A DNA stretch of 64,000 bases, from contig JABYQR010000006.1 in NCBI GenBank assembly GCA_022592445.1, forward strand, positions 124,001 to 188,000, written 5' to 3'. Made by a program: the position numbers and the translations under genes. Positions 46,627-58,099 of this stretch are shown one piece after another (positions within the stretch are counted from its first letter, which is position 1; each line of letters opens with the position of its first letter). The notes under the pieces were generated by a model. The model was given only the letters and a program-made list of their open reading frames with translations, searched no databases and was not told the DNA's origin. This DNA is from Cytidiella melzeri. Taxonomy: Eukaryota; Basidiomycota; Agaricomycetes; Polyporales; Irpicaceae.

Positions 46627-49312
46627 TTATAGCTCTTCTTCTTCGAATTGCTGTTCTTCTGCGCCGCCGCCTTCCTCTTCCAAGTATTCTTCCTCCACAT
46701 CCACTGATGCCTCTTGGTACTACAAGGACAAAAGCGTCAAGGGACGGGTTAAGCATCACGATTGCGAGGAATGTTACCTGTTGATACTCGGAGCTAATAA
46801 CGAGTCAACAATCAGGATCCGTAATTGCGGCAGACATGAGCTTACATAAGGTCCTGTGCATTACTCTCCGCTTCGGAGAATTCCATAGTGTCCATACCCT
46901 CGCCTACGATCAGGCGTGTTGTCGGTGAAGTTTATCGTAGTCATTAATTGGGAGGAACGCACCAGTGTACCAGTGCAAGAAAGCAGATCTATGTCAGAAA
47001 TCAGTGATAAAATTGAAGTCATCGAACACGGGAGAGACATACCGCTTGTACATGGCTGCAAACTAGCGGTTACACGAGACAGTGAGATATATCAAATGGA
47101 GCAAGAAAGCAACACACCTGTGTCAAGTTTCGCTTAAATAGCTCTTGCACGGAGGTCGAGTTAGCAAGACAGGTAGCCGCCTACATCAAGCCCGCTTGTC
47201 ACTGGTTGACCTGACTGTAGATCCGAAACGACTTACCTGCACATGTCCGACGGGAGGGACTGTGCACAAGGTCACGGAAACATTGTCAGGAATCCACCTA
47301 ACATTCCATATTCAGTGGCTGTATATTTGAAGCATGTAGCAGCACCACGTACTCCACAAACTGGGCCGAGTTTTTGCGTTGCAGGTCGCCAACGCTGTGC
47401 TGCAAAGATAATTATGAGATCCTAAAGATGTGGTCAAATTATCGCGCTTACTTCAGCCTAACAACAAGTCAGACCTAAACTCAACGTAAAGGCAAGAATC
47501 ACTCACCTCACGAGAAGATATGTCTCCGCGGAATATGGTAGCAGCTGTCAAATAACGTCTAGCAAAGCACTTGTTGAGTCTCTGATTGGATTGTGTGATT
47601 GAAGTGCATACCCGAATCGAGGATCGCAGGCAACTAGAAGATTTTTCCTATCGAACATACTGAAAGGCGGTTAGAAGATGACGCAAAGTTCTACTCTCAA
47701 CTCCCACTGACGCTTGTGTTAAATCTGGGACAGACATGCGCTGGAATGCTTTGTCGTGCGGGTTATAGAACGGCGCGTAGCTTGGCATCAAGAAATGTAA
47801 CTGGTGGCAAGTGGGTCAATAACCACTGATAAACATGAAGCATCGCAATTGTACTCACACGAGGGAATGGGACAAGGTTGAGACCAAGTTTCCGCAGATC
47901 TCTGGCAAATAGACGTGAGGCAAATTGTTCATAGATCCACAAGTGACCTACCCGTTGAGCTGCCCAGGGAATCGCAAGCTGGTGCTTATTCCGCACATGA
48001 CTTGAGAGACAAGCTTCACGTCCGTATTAGAAAAGCAGATAAAATAATGGGAGACAGGGATAGAACCTACCACGTTGAGATCTTCGAAAGCAGGAGCCTT
48101 GTTCTTCAATGTCCGGACGGTGATCTCATATCTGAAGATCCTATCAGAGATGAAAAGAAAGGGAGCAAGATGCAAACTAACAGAGCCTCATTGTCAATGA
48201 GCATGGTGAGATCAGTATTCTCCACCAGCTGATGTATCGAAAGCATAGCGTTGTAAGGCTGGCAAATATGGTGAGCTATGGATACTAACAACATTGAGTT
48301 TTACGGGTCACCTCAACAACGGTCTCAGACACCTGCAGGAGTGATATCAAGTCTGGGTTAAATCGTCATAAGCCGGTACATACCTTCGGAGATGGGAGGA
48401 CGGAAAATGTCGAGAGCATCCTATCCGGATATTCCTATACGCGTTCATATGAGGGGTCATGACAAGTTGAAGGAGATGGACACAACTTCTCGGAATTTCG
48501 ACAACAACAGCGATCCCAGGCCTGCGCCGGTTCCACCACCTAGCGAGTGGATGAGTTGGAAACCTTGCAACGCATCGCAAGATTCTGTCTGTCTGCGGAG
48601 GATCTCGAGGATCGGATCAATGAGCTCAGCACCCTCGGTGTAGAAGCCCTGCCCAAATATTAGAATTATAGGGCACTGTCTCTCTGCATGTTGAGACCGA
48701 CCTTCGCCCAATTATTTCCGGCGCCAGAGTTACCAGTAATGAACGTGTCTGGTCGGAACAGCTGGCCAATTGTTCCACTGCGGATCTTAAGACGCAATTG
48801 AGCAAGTATGTCGCAGCCGTAGACGGAGAGGGGACATACTCGGTTTGTAACGCCAGGTTCGAGATCGATTTGTATGCTGCGTGGCACGTATTTTTTACCC
48901 TCTCCCCTCGATTCGATTTCATTGAAGTACGTCTCAATCTGTGGAAGGCGTTACTCAGTACGCAATGAGTGAGTGGTAGTGATGCCACGCACCCGAGCCA
49001 GCTGGAGAGGGTCATTTCCTTGGTAGAACTAACCATCACAGTCAGTGCGCCCAAGTCTTTCACAAATCGTAATGTGACACGAACTCCAGATTCATTCAGC
49101 CCATGCTCGGCAAGCAACGTCCTCCAGAAACTCTCTCCGACTTGGTTTCCTGCCTAAACGCGTCCAGCAGACTGTCAATTGCTTTCCGTTGACGGATGAC
49201 GTCCAGCCTGTACTGACCTGGCCGGCCTGCAGGTGAACGCGTTCAGCATCCTATACCGCGCGAGTCATGACGGACATGTTCTCACCTGAACATTGATGAT
49301 TTCTCGCGGCAT
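46627..49312 (-). CDS. divergent beta-tubulin, about 24 introns
   Basis: Beta-type tubulin of about 455 residues. The start is ATG 49310-49312 (MPREIINVQ) and the stop is at 46627. Landmarks after splicing: [69 protein letters not shown], the beta-specific [120 protein letters not shown], and a Glu-rich tail. The nucleotide loop is GGGTGAG rather than GGGTGSG. It is fragmented into about 25 exons, including tiny ones of 6 (47452-47457), 9 (49218-49226) and 16 nt (46778-46793). No frame break is needed, so I regard it as a functional divergent paralogue; the main beta-tubulin presumably lies elsewhere. Confidence 0.9.
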
Positions 49313-49593
49313 TTTAGAGCGATGTCTCTACTGTGCGAATGGGAGAGAAGTGGCAAAGTGCGCGTCGGTGTCGAGGGCAAACTTGACATGCCACTGTTTG
49401 TTTGGTCGTGTTATAATTCAAAGCTCGCTGCTTCCATACCCAGAACTCATTCTAGACCCAGATGATGATGTCTCGGGCTATTATACTGGTTCCGAGTCTA
49501 GTGAGGGTATGATACACGTGTACAACAACAGTTTATGGTGCTGCTACAGAATGTTTTAAGTACGAGATACAGGGACAGAGCGTGGCTCATGTG

Positions 49594-51455
49594 CTAGAAA
49601 ATATTCCAGAGACTAGACTTCTTTGTGAGCCGTCTATGGCTGCGTGAACCCGGAAGGAATGAGAACGATTGCGTCCTGCGTTGCAGATTGCCAGAATCTG
49701 AGAAGGACTGTCGTTTACTGGTTTGACAAAGTCAGCGTTACTAGCACCACGCCGAACATCTGATGCATACACTTACCACACACTATTTCCGGCACTCGAA
49801 GCAGAGGAGATTGGAGCGACAAGGCTCGTCGTATCGGCGACAGTGCTATTTGCATTATCTGCGTCAAATTGGGCGAGGAGATCTGTTGTCGCAACTTTGC
49901 GCGCGTCATCCGCATTTGGTGTCGTGGGAATACCTGCTGTTGTTGTAGCAAACACTGTATTTACTACAGTCACGGTCGCTGACGGAGGTGGAGACGGTGT
50001 GACTGAAGGGAGAATTTCAGAGTTGACTACCGTTACCACTACAGTGCTGAAAACAGTAGCTGTGGTGGGGCCGCTTGATTGGATTAAGACCGCAGAGCTA
50101 GCTGCAGCTGTGACAGTGACCACTGCAGTCTGCACCACGGTGGCTGTTGACAACGAGATGGATGTCGAGGGTATGATGGGCAGAGTCAATGAAGACTGTA
50201 GTGAAGAGGGAGTGGGCAGGGAAGCGAATGAGGACAAAGAGGTCTGCGATGTTGACAAGATGGACAACGATGCCGATGAAGCAAGTGACGATGACGCGCT
50301 AGATGCGATTGATGTTGACGCAAACGCTGGCGTGGCAGCTGGAGAGCTGGTTGCGGCTCCCAAGAGAGGAGTCGGTACTACGGTCTGGTTTGGACCAGGG
50401 ACGGGAATGCCGGAAGGATACGAGTCTTGGAAGATGTCGTTTTGTGCGCCATCTAGGAAGTTGTACATATCTAGATACCTCGGGGGTGCATAGGTACCTT
50501 CAAACATCTAAAAGGGACAATAGGGCTCAGTAAGATAGCATGCGTGTGAGTCAAATGGAGAATCCTTACATTATTGTTCTGCTGTTGAAACCAGTAGAAC
50601 GGCTGCTTGGCGCCGTAGGTACAGTTGCCGGGAGTGTCTACCATCTTGCCATTAGCAGGATCCTTGCCGCAGCGCCGCGCGACTTGAGGTTTAGCCAGAG
50701 CGACATCCGACGTCGAACCCGTAACGTTGCATTTGAAGCCGTTCATGTAGTCTGATATAGAATGGTAAGTCGCCGTCGCTGCTGATTTTAGGGCATGTAC
50801 TGACTTTGCTCTCCTCCACTGTCCGGCGAGTGGATCCAAAACCAGGCGCAGATACAGCCTCCAGGTGGACAGGGAGGCATCTTTGCGGGCACCTGGAAAT
50901 CAGTGAAGCGGGTCCATACGCATGTTTGGTTTACGCTGAAAATCGTGAAGTCCTCGGGCTTGACTTGAGTCACATCGCTCTGGTACGTAATGCCTAAACC
51001 ACAACCGAAGAGGTCGTTGATGCCGTTTGTGTGCCATTCACTCATCGGTGAGCCAGGGCATGGATCGTTTGGGTTGTCAGGTTGTCGAATATCACCGCCT
51101 TCGGAAGAAGCAAAGAATGTGGTAGCACCCTTGTTGCATGCAAGTTCCGTCGTGGCAGGCTGTCCTGCAGGCAATTCGAAGACATCTTCGGGATGAGGTG
51201 GCATATTGAGATGACCATGGAACCACCATTGATCAAATGTGTAGTTCGTCAAAGGTGCAACAGGACGGTTGTCGTACGAATATGACTGGTCTGTAGCGTT
51301 GAATCCCCACATGGACGGATGGAACATAGCTGGAGACTCTTGAGTACACAACGTATTCATAGAGCGTAAATCAGAGACTTACCAATATGGGCATCAACAC
51401 ATGCTGAGACGAGCAGCAGCAGAGTAAAGACAGTTAGAGAGTGCGTCGCAATCAT
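49594..51455 (-). CDS. AA14 lytic polysaccharide monooxygenase, copy A
   Basis: Secreted copper LPMO of family AA14, known from white-rot fungi as xylan-active oxidases. The start ATG 51453-51455 gives the signal peptide MIATHSLTVFTLLLLV, with cleavage before His1 (DA/HIG). After intron 1: [88 protein letters not shown], then NYMNGFKCNVTGSTSDVAL and MFEGTYAPPRYLDMYNFLDG. The copper residues are His1, about His103 and about Tyr180 of the mature chain, the same relative spacing as in the described AA14 enzymes. A Ser/Thr-rich region of about 180 residues follows. A last exon after GTAAGTGTAT gives CKRQSFSDSG and a basic tail ending KKSSLWNIF at 49594. If that exon is not used, the stop is at 49773. 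Confidence 0.9.
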
Positions 51456-52048
51456 GATACTGCTGAGAGAAACTTGAATGAAGTGGTCGTCGTGATGAGA
51501 TTAGCTGTTGGAAGAAGTAAAGTAGCGTAGGGAACCTGTCTCCTACGCGCGATGAAAAGAGTGAGTACCAGGAAGACTGGGGCAGTCAGTGAATCGAATG
51601 GAACGCGAGACACTTTGCTTTAAAGCAGTGAGGTCAGTGAGGCGGTCGGAATCAATGCAGCCTCCTCTTATTGTGCTAGTTCACAATTGTCCCAAGATGA
51701 CACTGGATTATATTCCTTAGAAACACACCAAACACAAACAACAGAAACGTCAAATGCTGCTGAGACACCGCGTGGTCCTTGCGGTATCGTCGGTCGTCGT
51801 TGCATAGCAAAGAGGTCTTGCATGGTGAGCGGAAGGACAACGAGTTGAAGTCTCGAGAGTTAAGCGCCTGCGTGATCCCGGTTTAAGCGTCTTGATGCGC
51901 CATCACCAAATATAGAAAGTGGTCGCACAGTAACTGAAGTTCAAATGACGACAGCGGCGGCGTGCGTGTAGTACATGTATGTAGTGTCTTCGATTTACGG
52001 CTTGCATGAGATAACATTGTAATATTAATTTAAGAAGTAGTTTAGCCA
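51456..52048. other. intergenic between the two AA14 genes
   Basis: 593 bases holding the promoter of copy A and the 3' end of copy B. No TATA box within 150 bases of the start and no other gene. Confidence 0.5.
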
Positions 52049-53436
52049 TCAAAATGGATGCCACAGGCTGAATCCCTTCGCGGCACGGCGTTTCCGACTC
52101 CTAGCCATAAAATCATGAAAGAACGAACGTCTGTGCAATTCCACATTGCTGTGAAGTCCAACACTGGCCTGCAATTTGCTAGGTAGTTTCAGCTTCACTC
52201 TCAGCGCATTGGCACAAAACAAAGAACATACCACATTGACGCCCTGAGGCTAGCTGTGGGAGAATTGGCGTTCGTGCTTGAGGTAGAGGTCGAAGGAACA
52301 ACAGTGATGGGAGATGTCACAGGTGCAGGGACGATGGTACTATTTGGGCTTGGCGACGGAATATCGGTGTAGGAGTCAACGAATATGTCGTCCTGAGCTC
52401 CATCCTGGAAGTTGTAAAGGTCGTTGTAGAACGGAGGGGAGTAATAGCCTTCGAACATCTAGGGCCTCTCAAATTAGCGATAATATAACAGAACAAATGA
52501 AGCTTCGAACATTATTGCGTTCAGCTTGTAGCCAATAGAATGGCGCCTTAGCTCCATATGTACAGTTGCCCGGGGAGGCTTGCGTCTGTCCATTCGACGG
52601 GTCTGCTCCGCACCGGCGAGCAAGCTGTGGCTCTGCAACAGGTACATCGGAAGTGGATCCAGTGATATTACATTGGAAGCCGTTCATATAATCTGGCCGA
52701 ATAGGAGGTTAATCGGTGCATACATATACAAATCGTTGAAACGAGACGCACTTTGTTCACTCCCGCTGTCAGGCTGATAAGATCGATAGTGAGTGGGCGT
52801 TGTGAGATGAAGAGGTAGGCTACATACCGAATGAACCCAAAACCACGCGCAAGTACAGCCTCCCTCTGGACACGGTGGCATCCGTGAGGGCACCTTGAAA
52901 TCAGTAAAGCGATTCCAGACGCAAGTTTGGTTGACACTGAAAACAGTGAAGTCCTCGGGCTGGACTGAGCGTGCGTCCGACTTGTACGCGATGGCCAAAG
53001 CGCATCCCTTCACATCATCTAGACCGGTAGTATGATATGCAGAGGTATCAGAGTTGGGACATGGGTTGTCACCCTGTTGCACGTCGCCGCCATCGCTGCT
53101 TTGCCAGTATGAGGTAGCAGTCTTGCTACACGCGAGCTCTGTGGTGACGGCCTTGCCCGCCGGAAGCTCCAAGAAGTCTCCAGGATGCGGAGGATAATCA
53201 AGGTGGCCGTGAAACCACCACTGGTCGAAGGTGTAGTTGTACAGTGGCGTTACAGGCCGATTGTCGTATGGGAATGTGCTGGAAGTCACGTTGAAGCCAT
53301 ACATGCTAGGATGAAAGAGCGCTGTTGTATAGTCAACAGGAGAAGAGCGTAGCCTTATAGGAAAATACGTACCTACATGCCCTGCGCACGATGGCAGCCA
53401 GCTGACGAAGAAGGGAAGAGCGAGAGCGACGCGCAT
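52049..53436 (-). CDS. AA14 lytic polysaccharide monooxygenase, copy B
   Basis: Paralogue of the neighbouring AA14 gene, same strand and same architecture. The start ATG 53434-53436 gives signal peptide [19 protein letters not shown], with mature His1 in HVG. Then [81 protein letters not shown], after introns PDSGSEQ and [32 protein letters not shown], and [20 protein letters not shown]. The copper ligands are His1, about His100 and about Tyr177. The Ser/Thr stretch is only about 30 residues. A final exon after a GTATGTTCTT donor reads [12 protein letters not shown] and ends in a basic tail KGFSLWHPF at 52049. Intron positions match copy A where they can be compared. Intact. Confidence 0.9.
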
Positions 53437-53965
53437 TACGATGGTAGCAGAGGAGCACCAGGCTCGAAGGCAGGAGAAGGAAGCAAAGACAACCTCAGGC
53501 CCGAGACCTACACAAATGAGGATATCGCGCGGCCGAGTGAGGCACGCCCTCTCGTTGAGGCTGACCATAGAGTACCATTGTTCAGTATTGTTCTCAGCGT
53601 GAGTTCCCACGACAATAGGATACTTATGGTGCACTTTACGTGCATGCACTCACCATAGTTTGTTGAAGCTGGGCAGCTAAGTGACTGCAAAGCTGAAGAA
53701 CAAGCCTTGACAACGACGCAGAATGTTTGAAGTGATCATGAGTGTAATGAGATAGACGCTCGTACCAAGTCGAGTGCTGTACACATGTTGACTCAGAGGA
53801 ACTAAAAAGCAATCAAATAGTTATTATTTTTGGTAAGAGAGCGGAAGGTGGGCGTATTCAAGAGCATATCAGAACGTCAGGATGACAAACAGTAATTATA
53901 AAGGCTACAAACCAATCTCCGAGTCCACGAGTAATAAAGCGAGAAATAAACTGCTACATGCTACT
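53437..53965. other. intergenic, no gene seen
   Basis: 529 bases between AA14 copy B and the DUF4112 gene. A leftward open frame continues upstream of the AA14 start but has no motif and lies before the signal peptide. Confidence 0.5.
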
Positions 53966-54975
53966 TCATACGACTTCGAACCTTGGTTTAGGGTGTCTTA
54001 CCCGAGAGGTCCTAGGGGCGTTGTCCTTGGCGGCGCTTGCGTGAAGAGACTCCCTCATCGTTTCTGGGACATCTTCAACAAAGCGACTCTCCCGCCTCGC
54101 AGGTTCAGTGCTGTTGGCGTTAGGACTGGGAGTTGACTCATTGCTCTTCCCGCCACTCTTATTACTTCCTTTGCCTCCTTTGCTGAGCCTCTTCAACCAC
54201 CCGCCAGTAGGAGGGGTCGATTCCTTGCCAGGCACGTGTTCACCCGCCTCTCGACCGGCACCAGGGCGGACATGCGCCGGGTTCTCCACGCGCTCAATAT
54301 CTCTTTTCAAGTATTCTTCGCCACGTATACGCAGGAACTCTTCGAGAAGTGCTGCGTTACGTGAATTGGCCTTGTAGGCGGCGAGAATAATGTCGCCGAG
54401 GATGGGGATGAAGCCAGCGAGGGCGGAGACGGCATTGTTTGTGAGCATCTTGCGAATAAGCCAGTCTGGAATCCTAAAGAACAGTGTTTGAGATGCTGAG
54501 AGTGAGAGGACCTTGGGAGGACGTACTCTGCCTGACGGGCTTTGCGAACGACTAGTATGTAGTTGAGCGCGGCATCGGCGACATCCCCCACGCCGGGCAC
54601 GATACCTGAATGTACGCGTATGTGAGAGGCAAATGATACAGAGAGATAGAGTCCCACGCACCAATGACGAATGTCCATCCGAACCGCATACCGCAAATTG
54701 TGAATCCTTTGTCTAGGTAGTGTGCACGCCTCTGCACAGCTTTCAGTATCTTTGCATCACGAGCAGAGAGACCGGGAGGCAGCTCCCTCTACATCCACGT
54801 TATTTGTCAGCTATCTACTCGCCCTCAGCGACGACGAACGAAGACTCGCCTTGCGCCTTCGTTCCCGACCTTTCTTGTCAACGTAAGTCTCGTAGAGCGG
54901 GTCGGCTGGTTGATAGGCTTCCATATGCTGTGAGAACAGCTTCTTGCCGATCTTTACGGCCAGAGGGTTCGACAT
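53966..54975 (-). CDS. DUF4112 membrane-associated protein
   Basis: Protein with the DUF4112 domain, function unknown. The start ATG 54973-54975 gives MSNPLAVKIGKKLFSQHMEA, then QPADPLYETYVDKKGRERRR. After introns: LPPGLSARDAKILKAVQRRA, YLDKGFTICGMRFGWTFVIG, then the domain core IVPGVGDVADAALNYILVV, IPDWLIRKMLTNNAVSALAG, FIPILGDIILAAYKANSRNA and LLEEFLRIRGEEYLK. The two PGVGD/PILGD glycine-rich hydrophobic stretches are typical. The C-terminal 110 residues are disordered and rich in Ser, Gly, Lys and Pro, ending HPKPRFEVV at 53966. About four introns, intact. Confidence 0.88.
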
Positions 54976-55894
54976 GGTGGGAGTGGCTTGTGGTGGGCTG
55001 GGGAGGATGAGAGGGTGAGGAGAGGGTGAGGACGCCCATTTAGTATGAACACAATCAGAGTGTAGGCCACTCCATCCAATGTAGTTACATATGTCGCACC
55101 TGACGTCACGCTTTCGCTCGGCGCTCGAAACAGCTGCTTAGTCTCACTACTATTCATCTACTTACTCATAAGTATTCAGAGTAAGTAACGAATCCTTATA
55201 CTATGCTTATGCTACTTACGGCAACGCAAGCTCGAAAGACAGGTTTTTGCTTGCAGCCATGCGTCAAAAACGTCTCATTGTTATCTGGCTATAGCTGCAC
55301 CTATCAATATGCAACGTTTTAGCCATCATCTGCTGAGCTGCGTCCACAGAGTATCTGCCGGGCGAAGTTAGTACGGGACTTACGCTGGTGCCTGGTTGCG
55401 GAAGCCAGCGACAAATATGGCAGTTAGGTTTGCTTATCAAATCACATATCGGGAGAAATAGGAATATTTGTTGCGATAAGATTCTGAGGCCGCCTTACTT
55501 ACTCCCCTCACGAAAAACATTTCTCTAAGTCCCTCTCAAATTTTCTACATTCTTGGTGAGTATTTCTTCATCGTTATTTGACCAAAATTATTCTTTCGAG
55601 ACCGCCATTGCGCTCGACAACACATTCCTACGGCCCTGTTCCGTCTTGTCGGCTATGCTACGCTTCATCGCAATCACGTCGCCTGTGGGTGACACGGCAA
55701 CCCTCAAGGTTGGGTGGATAGCGACCAGGTGTAGTCAATGAAAGATCGCTTTTGTTTTGGAGTTCGTGTGGTACAAGGGATGCGTAGAGGCTGGAGTTTC
55801 TTGAGTTCAGGTCATTGTTCTGGCACGGGGGATGTTTCATCTTCAGCAATAAGAGGCCGTTCACCCCTTTGTTTCGCGTACCCGCTCTTAAAAG
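54976..55894. other. gene-poor stretch, 0.92 kb
   Basis: Divergent upstream region of the DUF4112 gene and the AT-hook gene. No motif-bearing frame. The right part, from about 55550, probably includes the 5' leader of the AT-hook gene. Confidence 0.45.
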
Positions 55895-58099
55895 ATGAAC
55901 ACTGAAATGCTGTCCGCACTGCAGGCTCTCATGGCGGATGGTAGTCTCCACAGCACGCTCAGCGGTGCGTTGACATCCCAGACGATGTCACTGGGCGACC
56001 CCTCCCATCAACATGTACAACACGCCCAGAATCCCCAAAGTGGGGATGTTAGCTTAGCCCAACAGCAAGCACCCACCAACCCAGAGACCCCTGTCAAGCG
56101 ACGACCAGGCCGTCCCAAAGGTAGCGGCAAGAAGCAGCTCGAGGGTGGGGGTGAGCCCAAGATAAAGCGACCCGTTGGGCGACCGAGGAAGGATGGTTTG
56201 CCTGCAGGTTCAGTAGGTCCTAAAAAAGTGGGTAGGCCCAGGAAACGAGCTCCCGGTGATTTTGCTGCAACCCCTGTTCCTCCGGGCGCTATCATGCCTC
56301 CTTATGGGGTACTTCACTCTGTTACATTTGGCTGTATAAAAGTGCTAAAATATCCCTGCAGACAGCGTCATTCGGAGACGTCGCGCAATGGCAGTCGATA
56401 TCAGCCCCTCCCATGGCATCGTTAAGACCACCTCAACCCCCCAGCGTTGCCTTCCCTATCGACCCTAGCCTCGATCGCGACAACTGGGTAGAACTCGCAC
56501 GCCATCGACCCGACGCGCTTTTACACTCTCTCGTAACAGCGCTCGGTGCACCAAACCCTCCCTCCGCAGCAGGCATCACTGTCGAAGATGCCTTCAAGGC
56601 CCATCTCACCTCGCTTACGCCCGCAGCCAAAGACAGCAACAATAATAACATTCCGACACTCTACTCTATCCTCAAGACATTTTGGCTCCCTACCTCTCCG
56701 TCCTATTTCGCACTTACAGCATCCGCAGGGACGTCACGTGTCCCCTCTGAACACCGCTTTCTCTACTGGGATCCCCAGCCGCTTGTGTTCAACGGCATAG
56801 CATGCCCCTCGTGCGCCACGCCGCTCATCAACAAAGGCCACATCACCTCCGGCCCTATCAAGGTTTACGACCTCGGCAAGCCGTTCTTCGTCATCGGCTG
56901 CGAGTATGTCTGTCGCTCACAGGCATGTATGCCCTCAAGCCCCGCTGCTGAAGGTCGCAAATTCGCCAGCACAGACATTTCTATCCTTCGCGCACTTCCC
57001 TCGAAGCTGAGAGACGAGTTCCCTGCCAAGCTCATCCATGGCTTTGGTAACACGCCAGACTTGGGAGTAGGTCCAGACGTCTGGGCATGGAGAGGCATGG
57101 GTGTCTCGTTGGCGTTGTGGGACATGACACGGTTCGCTTTGAGGTCTGGGCTGCAGAAGGAGGTGATCCTAGGGTTGACGCACGCCATTCAGAGCGGTGT
57201 ACCTGAGGAACCGTGGTTCATGCAAGCCAGCGTTCCACCGACCAGAGCAGCTCAGCCTGTCAGTGCGAAGAAGGCGGAGGGCGCGGGGAACGCTGTTGCA
57301 GGTCCCAGCAGCGTCGCCCCCGGCGAAAACGGCGACGGGCTGGATGGGACTGGCGACGAGGAGGAGATCGAAAGCGAGCCGAGCAAGGAGGTTTGTGCGT
57401 TGTTTTGCGATCGTATGCGTGACCATTGACTCATTTTCTGTTTGTGTCGTCGACTTACATCTTCCACCTCGGCTGCTACTTTTCGATCTTCTTGTGCTTC
57501 GTGCGCTTCGTGCCGGCGCCGATCTTGCAATGCAAAATCTCGCTTGATCTTTTGCAACGTAGAAGCCTGCGGCTGAATATAGTCAAAACGCGTGGGAAAA
57601 CCAGAATCCTGCCTCGAACGGAGAGGCCAGCGGCCAGCAACATTCGCCCTCACAGCAAGACCAACTTCAGCAAGACCAGCAGCAACACCACCAACCCCAA
57701 GCTCCAGCGGGACCTCCCACGGGCCCTAACGACGTCAACCCAGCTCTCCCTCCAGGCATTGCACCAGGATATGCACAGCAAGGCTACCCTCCCCAACAAG
57801 GCGTTTATATGCAGTCTTACCCGTACCCACCCTATGCGTACTATCAGCAACAGCCCTTCCAGCCGCAAACTCCGGGCATGATGAAGCGGACGTTCGCCTT
57901 GGTGGAAAGTGGTGCCGATGGTAGCACGGAGCCAATGCACAAACGGGTGCGACACTGCGTCAAGTGTGGGTCAAACGAATGTAAAGGCAAAGGTGGCAGG
58001 GCGTTTTGTGGGAATCCGTGCCAGGATTGCGGCAAGTTGGACTGTAAGGGGAGGAACAGTAAGAGGCCGGATAGGACGTGTGCGGATGCGTGGCCTTGA
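55895..58099 (+). CDS. AT-hook protein with central zinc domain (DUF6729-like) and C-terminal Cys cluster
   Basis: About 640-residue DNA-binding type protein. Start ATG 55895. Exon 1 has three AT-hook-like repeats (RRPGRPKGSGKK, RPVGRPRKDG, KVGRPRKRAP). An intron ends at 56361 (GGG before, ACA after). Exon 2 has a conserved central part: HRFLYWDPQPLVFNGIACPS, CATPLINKGHI, FFVIGCEYVCRSQAC, STDISILRALPSKLRDEFPA, VWAWRGMGVSLALWDMTRFA. This resembles the DUF6729 zinc-binding domain of Agaricomycete proteins. A 222-nt intron (57388-57609) is unusually long. Exon 3 is Gln/Pro/Tyr-rich and ends with a Cys-rich knuckle CVKCGSNECKGKGGRAFCGN, PCQDCGKLDCKGRNSKRPD, ending at 58099. It may be a transcription regulator or a domesticated transposon-associated protein; the role is unknown. 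Confidence 0.72.

Noticed and set aside
49723..50493. 256-codon plus-strand open frame
   Set aside because: It is antisense to the Ser/Thr-rich tail of AA14 copy A. Low-complexity codons there create long antisense frames, and the protein has no motif.
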